A stretch of 64,000 nucleotides of DNA from Paenibacillus sp. (GTDB taxonomy: Bacteria; Bacillota; Bacilli; Paenibacillales; YIM-B00363). Location: NCBI RefSeq assembly GCF_031177825.1, contig NZ_JAPSKE010000001.1:124001-188000 (forward strand), given 5' to 3'. Below the pieces are notes generated by a model. The model saw only the letters and a program-made list of their open reading frames with translations. It was not told the DNA's origin and did no database searches. Position numbers and translations under genes: made by a program. This document shows positions 1-8,142 of this stretch, in pieces; within the stretch, counting starts at the first letter, position 1, and every line of letters begins with the position of its first letter.

Positions 1-433
1 GATCGCGGACGATTCTGCCGTACCCGGTCGGATCGTCGACGAGCGTGGTCAAGACGACGCCGGGGCAGCGCGTATACCGCTGCAGCTTCATCAACCGCTC
101 CATCGTCGACGGCTTGAGCAACGGCGTGTCGCCCAAGAGGACGAGGGTCTGTCCTTGCTTGCCCTTCAACAACGGCGCCGCCTGCCGGACGGCGTGCGCG
201 GTGCCGAGCTGCTCGCGTTGTTCGACGTACGTGACGCGGCCGCCGAGTTGCGCCTTCACGAGCTCTCCGCGATAGCCGACGACGACGAAGATGTCGTCGA
301 CGTTCATCTGTTCCAGCTTATCGACCAGATGTTCGATCATAGGTTTGCCGCCGACGCGGTGGAGCACCTTCGGAAGATCGGATTGCATCCGGGTCCCTTT
401 GCCTGCCGCCAATACAATCGCATACGTTTTCAT
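1..433 (-). CDS. glmU: GlmU, N-terminal uridylyltransferase part (truncated by window edge)
   Basis: Bifunctional GlcNAc-1-P uridylyltransferase/GlcN-1-P acetyltransferase, which makes UDP-GlcNAc in the cytoplasm. Translating the minus strand from the ATG at 433 gives MKTYAIVLAAGKGTRM, the nucleotide-binding loop of the family, followed by SDLPKVLH, EQLGTAHAV and a GDTPLL motif, all typical of the N-terminal pyrophosphorylase domain. Only about 144 residues are in the window; the rest of this domain and the left-handed beta-helix acetyltransferase domain lie beyond base 1. An AAGGAG site precedes the start. The start lies 2 bases after the stop of the preceding gene, so it is the last visible gene of the eight-gene polysaccharide operon. 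Being tied to glmS and a polymerase suggests a dedicated precursor copy rather than the housekeeping gcaD/glmU; that is an inference. Confidence 0.93.
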   Translation of the reverse strand, partial: MKTYAIVLAAGKGTRMQSDLPKVLHRVGGKPMIEHLVDKLEQMNVDDIFVVVGYRGELVKAQLGGRVTYVEQREQLGTAHAVRQAAPLLKGKQGQTLVLLGDTPLLKPSTMERLMKLQRYTRCPGVVLTTLVDDPTGYGRIVRD

Positions 434-435
434 CC

Positions 436-1362
436 TCATTCTCCTTTTCGTTCGCGGGATATCCATTCCGGGAAGCCGTGAATCGCGGTTCCCCGGAAGC
501 CGCGGTAATTTTGGAAATGCCGCCGCGTCTTCTCCAGCTCCCGTTCCATCGTCTCGATTCCTTCTTCATGGAACGTCGTCTTCTCGGCTTCGTCGTTCGG
601 CGCGACCTCCACGCCGACGACGACCGCCTTGTCCGCCGACGTCGCCTCGTCCACCATCGCGGACGCGTGGGCGACGATACCGTCGGACCCTTCCGCGCGG
701 TCTCGATAGTCCATCAGTACGACCGTGTCGAACCGCTTGAACAGCCAGGCGCCGACGGAATATCGTTCGTATCCAGGCACTTCTAGCTCGTGAATCCAAA
801 ACGGTACGTCCGCGGATGCCTCCAGGTCTCCGATCCGGCGCGCCTCCTGCGCGGCGTAATCCAGGTTGGCGAGCCATTCCTCGAGCAGGCGCGGCGCGTC
901 CTTCTCCCATTCGGGCAATAAGTACGGTTCGATGTCCAAGTGAATCCCGCTGAAGCGAGCGTCCTCGTCGACGTCGGTGTTATAGCGAGCGACCCATTCC
1001 AGGAACGACTGAAGATGCTCCCTCTTCGCTCTCCATCCCCAAGTCGGATCGCCGGCCAACGCCTCCACTCGGATGCCTCGCTTCCCCGCTTGGGCAATGA
1101 ACTTTGCGTACTCGCCCGGCGTAACGTTCTGTCGATCGATGTACAGGTATATGTGGGTGACGTCGTTTCGTTTGGAAAAATTCAAAATCGGATCCGCTTG
1201 CTCGACGACGGATTCCGCGTCCCAGATCCAAGTCCCCTTATGCAGGGGAGGACGCCGATCTCCGACCGAGACGAGCGCGGCGATCAACGAAGCGAGCAGC
1301 GCGGCGGCAACGGATAAGCCAATCGCGAACCGCCGTTTTCGAACGAACGTGCGTAGAATCAT
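436..1362 (-). CDS. Membrane-anchored GH18-like putative polysaccharide hydrolase
   Basis: Protein of about 308 residues with one N-terminal membrane segment (about residues 13-34, after a basic RKRR stretch), then an extracytoplasmic TIM-barrel-like domain. It starts with GTWIWD and has the strand motif HLDIEPY (about residues 142-148), which resembles the D-x-E catalytic strand of GH18-type enzymes, and later VVLMDYRDRA and VVVGVEV barrel strands. I infer a hydrolase or deacetylase-like enzyme that acts on the polymer made by the operon; the exact family is not certain. It sits 11 bases after glmS and 2 bases before glmU on the same strand. I chose ATG 1362 over the TTG at 1365; the ribosome site (GGCGAG) is weak and lies inside glmS, which suggests translational coupling. 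Confidence 0.72.
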   Translation of the reverse strand: MILRTFVRKRRFAIGLSVAAALLASLIAALVSVGDRRPPLHKGTWIWDAESVVEQADPILNFSKRNDVTHIYLYIDRQNVTPGEYAKFIAQAGKRGIRVEALAGDPTWGWRAKREHLQSFLEWVARYNTDVDEDARFSGIHLDIEPYLLPEWEKDAPRLLEEWLANLDYAAQEARRIGDLEASADVPFWIHELEVPGYERYSVGAWLFKRFDTVVLMDYRDRAEGSDGIVAHASAMVDEATSADKAVVVGVEVAPNDEAEKTTFHEEGIETMERELEKTRRHFQNYRGFRGTAIHGFPEWISRERKGE

Positions 1363-1373
1363 CAAGCTCGCCG

Positions 1374-3203
1374 TTATTCGACGGTGACGCTCTTCGCTAG
1401 ATTTCTTGGCTTATCGATGTCGTTGCCTAACGCTAACGCAGTGTAATACGAGAGCAGCTGCATCGGGACGACGGCCAGAATCGGCGCGAACAGCTGGTGC
1501 GTCCGAGGAATGAAGCATGCTTCGTCCACGCTGTCGAGCAGCTCCACGTTGCCGTCGACCGTTACGCCCATGACGCGCGCACCGCGAGCCTTCGCTTCCT
1601 TAATATTGCTGACCGTCTTCTCGAACAGCTGTTGATGCGTGACGAGCGCGATGACCGGCGTTCCCTCTTCGACGAGCGCGAGGCTGCCGTGCTTCAATTC
1701 GCCCGCCGCATAAGCTTCGGAATGAATGTACGAAATTTCCTTCAGCTTCAACGAAGCTTCCAGCGCGACCGCATAATCCAGCCCGCGCCCGATGAAGAAC
1801 ACGCTGCGCCGGTCCCGGATCGACTCCGCGAACCACTTGATCTCGTCGGCGTTCGCAAGCAGCTTCTCCACTTGGTGCGGCAGCTGCTTCACGCCGTCGA
1901 TCAAAGACGACCGCGTCTCGTCGTCCAGCGTCCGAAGCGTCTGCGCGAAGTACAGCCCCAGTAATTCGAACGCCAGCAGCTGAGCGGTATACGCCTTCGT
2001 GGAAGCGACCGCGATCTCGGGTCCCGCCTTCGTGGCGAGGACGTAATCCGCTTGGCGCGCGATCGTGCTGCCGGCGACGTTCGTGATGGCGAGCACCTTC
2101 GCTCCGCGGCGTTGACTCTCCTGCAGCGCGGCGATCGTATCCGCCGTCTCTCCGGATTGGCTGACGACGATTACGAGCGTGTTGTCCGATACGATCGGGT
2201 CTCTATAGCGGAATTCGGATGCGATGTCGACCTCGACGGGGATCCGAGTGAGCGACTCGATCGCGAATTTGCCGACGAGCCCCGCGTGGTACGCGGTCCC
2301 GCACGCGACGATGTACATCTTCTCGATCTTTTGGAGCTCTTCTTCGGGTAACGGAATTTCCGGCAAGACGATCCGATTCCCGCCGTCGATGCGGCCGGCC
2401 ATCGTATTGCGCAGCGTCAACGGCTGCTCGTGAATTTCCTTCAGCATAAAGTGCTCGTACGGTCCCTTCTGCACCTGCTCTTCGTCCCAATCGATTCGAT
2501 GGAGCTTCCGGTCGACCGCTTGTCCGGTGTCGCCCTTCACGATATCGATGCGATCGAGCGTCAGCGTCGCAACGTCGCCGTCCTCTAGGATATACACATC
2601 CTTCGTATGCTCGAGAATGGCGGAGATGTCGGAGGCGATGAAGTTTTCCCCCGCGCCGACGCCGATGACGAGCGGGCTCGCCTGCCGGACGGCTACCAGC
2701 TTGTCGGGCTCGTGCTTCGTGATAACGCCTAAGGAGTACGCTCCTTGAAGCTTTCGTATGACCCGGCGCACAGTGGAGACGAGGTGGCCGTCATAGAGAT
2801 CGGCGATCAGATGGACGATCGCTTCCGTGTCGGTCTCGGAAGCGAACGAGACGCCTTTGCCCGCGAGCTCCTCCTTGATCTCGAGATAATTTTCGATAAT
2901 CCCGTTATGTACGATGGAGAAGGCTCCCGACATATCGGTATGCGGATGCGAATTCGCGTCCGACGGTCCCCCGTGCGTCGCCCACCGCGTATGACCGATG
3001 CCGATCGTTCCCTTCAGGGGCATCGTCTTCAGCTTGCCGTCCAAATTCGCAAGCCGTCCTTCCGCCTTTCGAACCCCCAGGCCCTCAGGCTCCAGTACCG
3101 CGATGCCCGCGGAGTCGTATCCGCGATATTCCAGCTTGCTCAGCCCGTTCACTAGAATCGGCTGCACGTCTCTCTTTCCGATGTAACCTACGATTCCGCA
3201 CAT
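1374..3203 (-). CDS. glmS: Glutamine--fructose-6-phosphate aminotransferase (isomerizing)
   Basis: Converts fructose-6-phosphate plus glutamine to glucosamine-6-phosphate, the first committed step to UDP-GlcNAc. The 609-residue length is normal. Cys2 of MCGIVGYIG is the glutaminase nucleophile; GHTRWATHG, the SQSGETADT loop and a second SIS domain with GRGLDYAVALE follow, and the C-terminus ends LAKSVTVE as in the family. GGAGAGGAG precedes ATG 3203. Only 44 bases separate it from the upstream dehydrogenase stop, too short for the glmS ribozyme that controls the usual Gram-positive gene. It is therefore expressed as part of the polysaccharide operon and is probably a second, dedicated copy. 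Confidence 0.97.
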   Translation of the reverse strand: MCGIVGYIGKRDVQPILVNGLSKLEYRGYDSAGIAVLEPEGLGVRKAEGRLANLDGKLKTMPLKGTIGIGHTRWATHGGPSDANSHPHTDMSGAFSIVHNGIIENYLEIKEELAGKGVSFASETDTEAIVHLIADLYDGHLVSTVRRVIRKLQGAYSLGVITKHEPDKLVAVRQASPLVIGVGAGENFIASDISAILEHTKDVYILEDGDVATLTLDRIDIVKGDTGQAVDRKLHRIDWDEEQVQKGPYEHFMLKEIHEQPLTLRNTMAGRIDGGNRIVLPEIPLPEEELQKIEKMYIVACGTAYHAGLVGKFAIESLTRIPVEVDIASEFRYRDPIVSDNTLVIVVSQSGETADTIAALQESQRRGAKVLAITNVAGSTIARQADYVLATKAGPEIAVASTKAYTAQLLAFELLGLYFAQTLRTLDDETRSSLIDGVKQLPHQVEKLLANADEIKWFAESIRDRRSVFFIGRGLDYAVALEASLKLKEISYIHSEAYAAGELKHGSLALVEEGTPVIALVTHQQLFEKTVSNIKEAKARGARVMGVTVDGNVELLDSVDEACFIPRTHQLFAPILAVVPMQLLSYYTALALGNDIDKPRNLAKSVTVE

Positions 3204-3242
3204 ATAAATTTGGTTCTCCTCTCCGTTATGTCTCTATGTCTA

Positions 3243-4598
3243 TCAGACGCCGACGGCCAGCTTCGCTTCCGGCGTCTTGATGCCGGTGCCTAATTTGTAG
3301 ATGTTGTCCGATGGGATGCCGGCGAAGGCATTGCGCGTATCGATGATCGGCACGCCAAGCGCGGCGAGCTCATGGTAGCTGAAGCAGCGGTGATTCGTGA
3401 TGAACACCATGCAGTCGTACCGGGCGAACGCCGCCGGATCGTACGTGACGGAGGCGACGACGGCGCCGCGTTCGTCCTTGAAGGAAGTGGCGTAAGGGTC
3501 GTAGTAGTCCACGAAGGCTCCGCTTCCTCGGAACAGCTCGTACACCTCGAGACCGGGCGACTCGCGCAGATCGTCCACGTCCGGCTTATACGCCATGCCG
3601 AGAATGAGCACTTTCGAGTTTCGAATCGACTTGGCGTACTTGTTGAGCACCTGCGCGGTCTTGGTAAGCACGTACTCGGGCATATTGTCGTTGATCGATT
3701 GCGCCAGCTCGATGAACTTGCTGTAGAATCGATATTCCTTCGCCTTCCACGACAAGTACATCGGATCGAGCGGGATGCAATGGCCGCCGATGCCCGGGCC
3801 GGGGTGGAACGGCATGAATCCGAACGGCTTCGTCGAGGCGGCGCGAATGACTTCCCAGACGTCGATCTCCATCCGGTCGCACATCATCGCCAGCTCGTTG
3901 ACGAAGGCGATGTTGACGCTTCGGAACGTATTTTCCAGCAGCTTCGACATCTCCGCGACCTTCGGACTCGACACCGGAACGACCGTCTTCACGACATGTC
4001 CGTACAGTAGGACGCCGAGCTCCTTGCACGCTTCCGTGGTGCCGCCGATCACCTTCGGAGTGTTGTAGGTGTTGTAATTGCGATTGCCGGGATCGACCCG
4101 CTCCGGCGAGAAGCAAAGGAAGAAATCTTTGCCCGCCGTAAGGCCTTGAGCTTCCAGTTCAAATTGGATCAACTCCTCCGTCGTGCCGGGATACGTCGTG
4201 CTTTCCAACACGATCAAAGTGCCTTTTTGCATATGCTTCTTGATTTCGCGGACGACGCTCTTAATGAACGACGTATCCGGGTCTTGATTTTCGCTCAGCG
4301 GCGTCGGCACGCAGATGCTGATCATGTCGAGCTCCTTCATGACGTCGTACGCCGACGTCGGGAAGAACATGCCGGCGTTCACCGCGTCGGCCACCGCCGC
4401 GTCGGGCACGTCTTGGATGTACGACTTTCCTTCGCGCAGCGCTTCTACCTTGCGTTCGTCCGTGTCGATGCCGAAGACGGTAAACCCGCCCTTCACCATC
4501 TCCATGCTCAGAGGCAGTCCGACGTAGCCGAGTCCGACGACGCCGACCTTGGCGGTTTTATTTTGCAGTCGGTCCTTCAAGCGGTTGAAATACATCAT
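3243..4598 (-). CDS. UDP-N-acetylglucosamine 6-dehydrogenase-like (WbpA/WecC family nucleotide-sugar dehydrogenase)
   Basis: NAD-dependent UDP-sugar 6-dehydrogenase that oxidises C6 of a UDP-sugar to the uronate. Seen in sequence: VGVVGLGYVGLPL Rossmann loop, ICVPTP, LESTTYPGTT, FSPERVDPG, the active-site GPGIGGHCIPLDP with catalytic Cys, and the C-terminal domain GMAYKPDVDDLRESP. PGIGGHCIPLDPMYLSWKA is closer to WbpA-type UDP-GlcNAc dehydrogenases than to UDP-glucose dehydrogenases, and the neighbouring glmS and glmU supply UDP-GlcNAc, so the likely product is UDP-GlcNAcA; UDP-glucuronate is the alternative. A GTG at 4610 is in frame, but GAAAGGTGG sits 8 bases before ATG 4598, so I start there (451 residues). 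Confidence 0.9.
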   Translation of the reverse strand: MMYFNRLKDRLQNKTAKVGVVGLGYVGLPLSMEMVKGGFTVFGIDTDERKVEALREGKSYIQDVPDAAVADAVNAGMFFPTSAYDVMKELDMISICVPTPLSENQDPDTSFIKSVVREIKKHMQKGTLIVLESTTYPGTTEELIQFELEAQGLTAGKDFFLCFSPERVDPGNRNYNTYNTPKVIGGTTEACKELGVLLYGHVVKTVVPVSSPKVAEMSKLLENTFRSVNIAFVNELAMMCDRMEIDVWEVIRAASTKPFGFMPFHPGPGIGGHCIPLDPMYLSWKAKEYRFYSKFIELAQSINDNMPEYVLTKTAQVLNKYAKSIRNSKVLILGMAYKPDVDDLRESPGLEVYELFRGSGAFVDYYDPYATSFKDERGAVVASVTYDPAAFARYDCMVFITNHRCFSYHELAALGVPIIDTRNAFAGIPSDNIYKLGTGIKTPEAKLAVGV

Positions 4599-4639
4599 AG
4601 GGAGTTCCACCTTTCGATTCGCTAGGATTTAACGTTCGA

Positions 4640-5449
4640 TTACGAAAATTGCAGCTTTCGGATCCTCCACTCCAGCTCGGAGATCGAAAATGGCTTCGTG
4701 ACGTAATCCGATGCGCCCAATTCGAAGGCGCGGTTCATGTCTTTCGTCGTCTGCTTCTCCGTCAGCACGATCACTTTGCCGTCGTTGTCCGCCTCCTCTT
4801 GAATCCGGCCGATGAGCTGGTACCCGTCGAGCACGGGCAGATTGAGTTCGGTAATGACGACGTCAGGCGCGAACATCGAATACTTTTCCAACGCTTCCGA
4901 GCCGTCCCTAGCTTCGTACACCTCGTACCCCTTCAGCTCCAGGCGCAGCTTAATGAACTCGCGGCTCGTCTCCTCCGTATCCGCAAGCAAGATGGACGAC
5001 GCGCTCTTGTTCGTCGGCTGCTCCAGGAAGATTCGAATTTCTCTGCTTCTCCCTCTCGTCCGGGTCGCCGCCGCCACGAGCTGCGACACCATCGACTCCG
5101 CCGGTTCGCCGGCTTCCGGGAAGGCGGCGACGAGGAGATGCCCGTCCAACAGGCGGTGATGCTCGAGAAATTCCTTGCACACTAAGGATAAGTAATGCGT
5201 GCTCGCTAAGCTCCGCCCTTCCAATACGACGCCTAGCACCCGGGATGGTTCGTCGTAATAACATTCGGTGGACAGCTCCGGCTCGTGCTTGGCCAAATAC
5301 GACTGCAGCTGGACCAGAAATCTTGGATTTGAATTCGTACACGCGGCCAACATCATCCCGCACGCTTCGCTCTTCGCGTAGCCTTCTCGGGTCAGGCGAT
5401 ACAGCTGCCGACTAAATTGATGAACGGAATCTTGAACCATCACGGTCAT
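4640..5449 (-). CDS. Atypical response-regulator protein with Glu in place of the phospho-acceptor Asp
   Basis: 269 residues. The C-terminal half (about 152-269) is a CheY-like receiver: ILLADTEE at the start, Thr230 in VIVLTEK, Lys252 in DYVTKPFS. In the strand that normally carries the phosphorylated Asp, the sequence reads VVITELNLPVLDG, so Glu201 replaces it, and the N-terminal acidic pair is D157-T158 rather than DD/DE. Glu often mimics phospho-Asp, so the domain may be locked active and act by protein contact. The N-terminal 140 residues match nothing I recognise with confidence; they could be a degenerate GGDEF-like fold. There is no DNA-binding domain. It lies between the glycosyltransferase and the dehydrogenase genes, suggesting a role in controlling synthesis or export. 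Confidence 0.83.
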   Translation of the reverse strand: MTVMVQDSVHQFSRQLYRLTREGYAKSEACGMMLAACTNSNPRFLVQLQSYLAKHEPELSTECYYDEPSRVLGVVLEGRSLASTHYLSLVCKEFLEHHRLLDGHLLVAAFPEAGEPAESMVSQLVAAATRTRGRSREIRIFLEQPTNKSASSILLADTEETSREFIKLRLELKGYEVYEARDGSEALEKYSMFAPDVVITELNLPVLDGYQLIGRIQEEADNDGKVIVLTEKQTTKDMNRAFELGASDYVTKPFSISELEWRIRKLQFS

Positions 5450-5472
5450 GCGATGTCACTACCTTCCACGGA

Positions 5473-6939
5473 TCAGGATTTGTTAAAGTTCGTTCGCACC
5501 ATCGTTCCCCATGAATTGTTATTGCGGAAGAAGTCGATGTGCCCCATGAGCCTCCACCACACGCCGATCTGCCGGTACCCCAGAAACATGAAGAAGGAAT
5601 ATAATAGCATCTTGTTCAGGTCGCCGACGGTCGGGTACCGGCTGAAGGTCGTCTCCTCGATCAGCAGCGCGCCGAGACTGAGCAAGAAGCAGCAGAAGAA
5701 GTTCACGAGGGCGAAGATCGCCAGCGTCGTCCAATCCGTCATGCTTAGGAGCGTATACCCTATAATCGCCAACAGCCCGGAGATGCGAATATACGGATTG
5801 AGCGTTTCGAAAAGGATGTTATAAGGCAGCGTCAACAGACCGAACACCTTGTACCTCGGACGGAACGCCATGTGGACGCCTTCCTCGATCATATTTTTCA
5901 AGTTTCCCCGGCCCCAACGCTTCCGTTGGCTGCTCAGTATGCGGTACGAATCCGGCGCTTGCGTCCAGCAGACCGCATCCGGACAGAAGGCGACCCGATA
6001 CGGGATATCGTTCTCGAGGCAATGCCGATGCAGCTTGATGACGATGTTCATGTCTTCGCCGGGATAGCCGCCCCGATAACCGCCGACCGCGACCACCTTG
6101 TCCTTCTGGAACACGCCGAACGCGCCGGATACGATGATCAAGCCGTTGATGGCGCTCCATCCGATTCTTCCGCCTAAGAAAGCCTTCAAGTATTCGACGT
6201 TCTGCAGCGCGGGAAGCAACCGCTTCGGGAAACGGACGTTTTTCACGATGCCGCCCTCGACCGTGCAGCTGTTGACGATGCGCACGTTCCCGCCGACCGC
6301 GACGGTATCCTCGGGATTTTCCATATACACCCTGGCGATGCGAGTCAAGGCGTCCTTCTCGAGCAGCGAGTCCGCATCGATCGTGGAGATCAGATCGTAA
6401 TGAGACAGATTGATTCCGGCATTGAGCGAATCGGCTTTGCCGCCGTTCTCTTTATCGATGAAATACAAGAATGGGTACTCTGGATTGTGATAGACGCCTC
6501 GGATGTCCGCCGTCTTGATCCGACCGTTCAGCGTCGGGCGAATGCGCTCCAGCCGGAACTGCTCGGTCATGATCCGGAAGGTGTCGTCCTTCGAGCCGTC
6601 GTTAATAACGATTACTTCGTATTCCGGGTAATCGAGGGACAGGAGCGAGCGGACGTTTTCGATAATGGTCAGCTCCTCGTTGTAAGCGGGAACCAACAAG
6701 GACACCGCGGGGACATGCCCCGAACCGGACAGCTTCTTCACTCGGTTATAGCGGATCCCCCGCTTCAGCGCGAACATATTGCGAATCGACAGGCCGAAAA
6801 TGAGAAAGTAGATCGCGGTGATGACGATCGCGTACCCGACCGCGAAGGCGCTGTAGGCGAATAAGAAATCTCGCAATCCGTTCAACCATGCGCTCTGCTG
6901 CAAATAATATTCGATGATGCGTAATAAGTCGTTCCACAC
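5473..6939 (-). CDS. Processive family 2 glycosyltransferase (polysaccharide synthase)
   Basis: 488-residue membrane glycosyltransferase, GTG start with AGAGGGG in front. Membrane segments at about residues 28-52 are followed by a cytoplasmic GT-A domain: VSLLVPAYNEE, VINDGSKDD, the metal/UDP-binding DAD at 188-190, GED at 294-296 (catalytic base region), and QRKRW at 338-342, the Q-x-x-R-W motif of processive synthases. Two or more membrane spans follow (about 360-385, 395-440). The layout fits hyaluronan synthase, IcaA/PgaC and cellulose-synthase-like enzymes that polymerise and extrude a beta-linked chain. The operon's sugar genes point to UDP-GlcNAc and UDP-GlcNAcA (or UDP-GlcA) as donors; the donor is an inference. 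Confidence 0.9.
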   Translation of the reverse strand: MWNDLLRIIEYYLQQSAWLNGLRDFLFAYSAFAVGYAIVITAIYFLIFGLSIRNMFALKRGIRYNRVKKLSGSGHVPAVSLLVPAYNEELTIIENVRSLLSLDYPEYEVIVINDGSKDDTFRIMTEQFRLERIRPTLNGRIKTADIRGVYHNPEYPFLYFIDKENGGKADSLNAGINLSHYDLISTIDADSLLEKDALTRIARVYMENPEDTVAVGGNVRIVNSCTVEGGIVKNVRFPKRLLPALQNVEYLKAFLGGRIGWSAINGLIIVSGAFGVFQKDKVVAVGGYRGGYPGEDMNIVIKLHRHCLENDIPYRVAFCPDAVCWTQAPDSYRILSSQRKRWGRGNLKNMIEEGVHMAFRPRYKVFGLLTLPYNILFETLNPYIRISGLLAIIGYTLLSMTDWTTLAIFALVNFFCCFLLSLGALLIEETTFSRYPTVGDLNKMLLYSFFMFLGYRQIGVWWRLMGHIDFFRNNNSWGTMVRTNFNKS

Positions 6940-6972
6940 GTTGATCTTCCCCTCTTTCTTCGGACGGCTGGA

Positions 6973-8142
6973 CTATACGACGCGGTAGATTCGTTTGTTT
7001 CTGCCGAACGTCTTCTCGTATGCGTACAATAAGGCGTTGTATCGGGTCAGTCCGTCGAGCATATCGAGCCTCTCCGACAACGAAGCGAGCTCCTCCTCGA
7101 TTCGGTCTTGCAAGGCGGTGCCGTCTCCTCGCTCACGCTGCTCCCACGCGGATGCGCAGAGCCGCTCCATGCCGGGCAACCCGAGCCCGAGCAGCCCTTC
7201 CGCGCCGGCGGCCACGACCCGCGGATCCGAGTCCCGAAGGCAGGCTCGCATCGCGTCCGCATACGTCGGATGCAACAGATCGCGCAAGGCGCCGGCCGTC
7301 AGAAGCCGCACGTTCGCGCTCGGATGTTCGAGCAATCCGGCGACGACGTGCTTCGGCAGCATCGCGGACGACTTCAAATACAGCTCGATCGCCTTCTCCC
7401 GAATGTCCGCATGCTCGGTGTCGATGCAGCGGTAGACGGCCGCCGCGAGGGTCGGGTTCGACGCGCCGTTCAGTCCGGCGAAGGCGATGCGAACGAGCGA
7501 CGGATGCGGCTCTTGCAGCAAGTCGGCGAACAAGGCCGTTCGGTCGATCCGCGCTTCCTCGACGATGTCCGCGAGCAGATCGGGGAAGCTCTTCCCCTTC
7601 GTCGTCATGACGCGCAGCATCTCTTTCACATCCTTCGCCTCTTGCGCGCACTTCGCGACGGCGCGAGCGATAACAAACAACGTCGAGTCGAGCGGGTGAT
7701 GCCGCAGCAGCTCCAGCAACGCCGGCACCGCCTCCTTCGCTCTCATGCAGCCTAGATGATACGCGGCGTCCACCTTCTCGCGGTACTTTCGACCCCGCAG
7801 CCGGTTCAAGTGAGCGCGGACGAAGCCCAGCCGTTCGCATAACTCGATCAGCTTGTCCCTCGGTTCGCCCGCCAGCATCTCGATCATGTCGTTCAATCGA
7901 TGTTGCAGCGCGCTCGATTCGACGGCGTTCATCTTCATCGGCGGAGGGCGCAGCCGTTCCACTCCCGCCGCGTTCGTTTGGATATAAATCAAGTAATCCC
8001 GGAATTTTCGCTGGAACCTCTCTTCCGCCTTGCGTCTTTGAATGCTGCGCAGCTTCACGCCGTATAGAATCATAGCGAGGATCATATTGACGGCGATCAA
8101 GCCATACAAGAAAAAGACGGCTGCGTTCAAATTCGTATACAC
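6973..8142 (-). CDS. Membrane-anchored HEAT-repeat protein
   Basis: 389 residues. One N-terminal membrane segment (about 8-30) is followed by a basic cytoplasmic stretch and then repeated alpha-helical pairs such as KVDAAYHLGCMRAKEAVPALLELLRHH, ALFADLLQEPHPSLVRIAFAGL and ACLRDSDPRVVAAGAEGLLGLG, which read as HEAT repeats from about residue 115 to 345. Such scaffolds bind partner proteins and have no catalytic role. It begins with GTG directly after the stop of the upstream glycosidase and ends 33 bases before the glycosyltransferase, so it is probably translated with both. I infer that it scaffolds the synthase at the membrane, perhaps with the unusual receiver protein. Confidence 0.85.
   Translation of the reverse strand: MYTNLNAAVFFLYGLIAVNMILAMILYGVKLRSIQRRKAEERFQRKFRDYLIYIQTNAAGVERLRPPPMKMNAVESSALQHRLNDMIEMLAGEPRDKLIELCERLGFVRAHLNRLRGRKYREKVDAAYHLGCMRAKEAVPALLELLRHHPLDSTLFVIARAVAKCAQEAKDVKEMLRVMTTKGKSFPDLLADIVEEARIDRTALFADLLQEPHPSLVRIAFAGLNGASNPTLAAAVYRCIDTEHADIREKAIELYLKSSAMLPKHVVAGLLEHPSANVRLLTAGALRDLLHPTYADAMRACLRDSDPRVVAAGAEGLLGLGLPGMERLCASAWEQRERGDGTALQDRIEEELASLSERLDMLDGLTRYNALLYAYEKTFGRNKRIYRVV

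Noticed and set aside
3204-3242. glmS ribozyme
   Set aside because: The gap is only 39 bases, much shorter than the ribozyme, and contains no core sequence.
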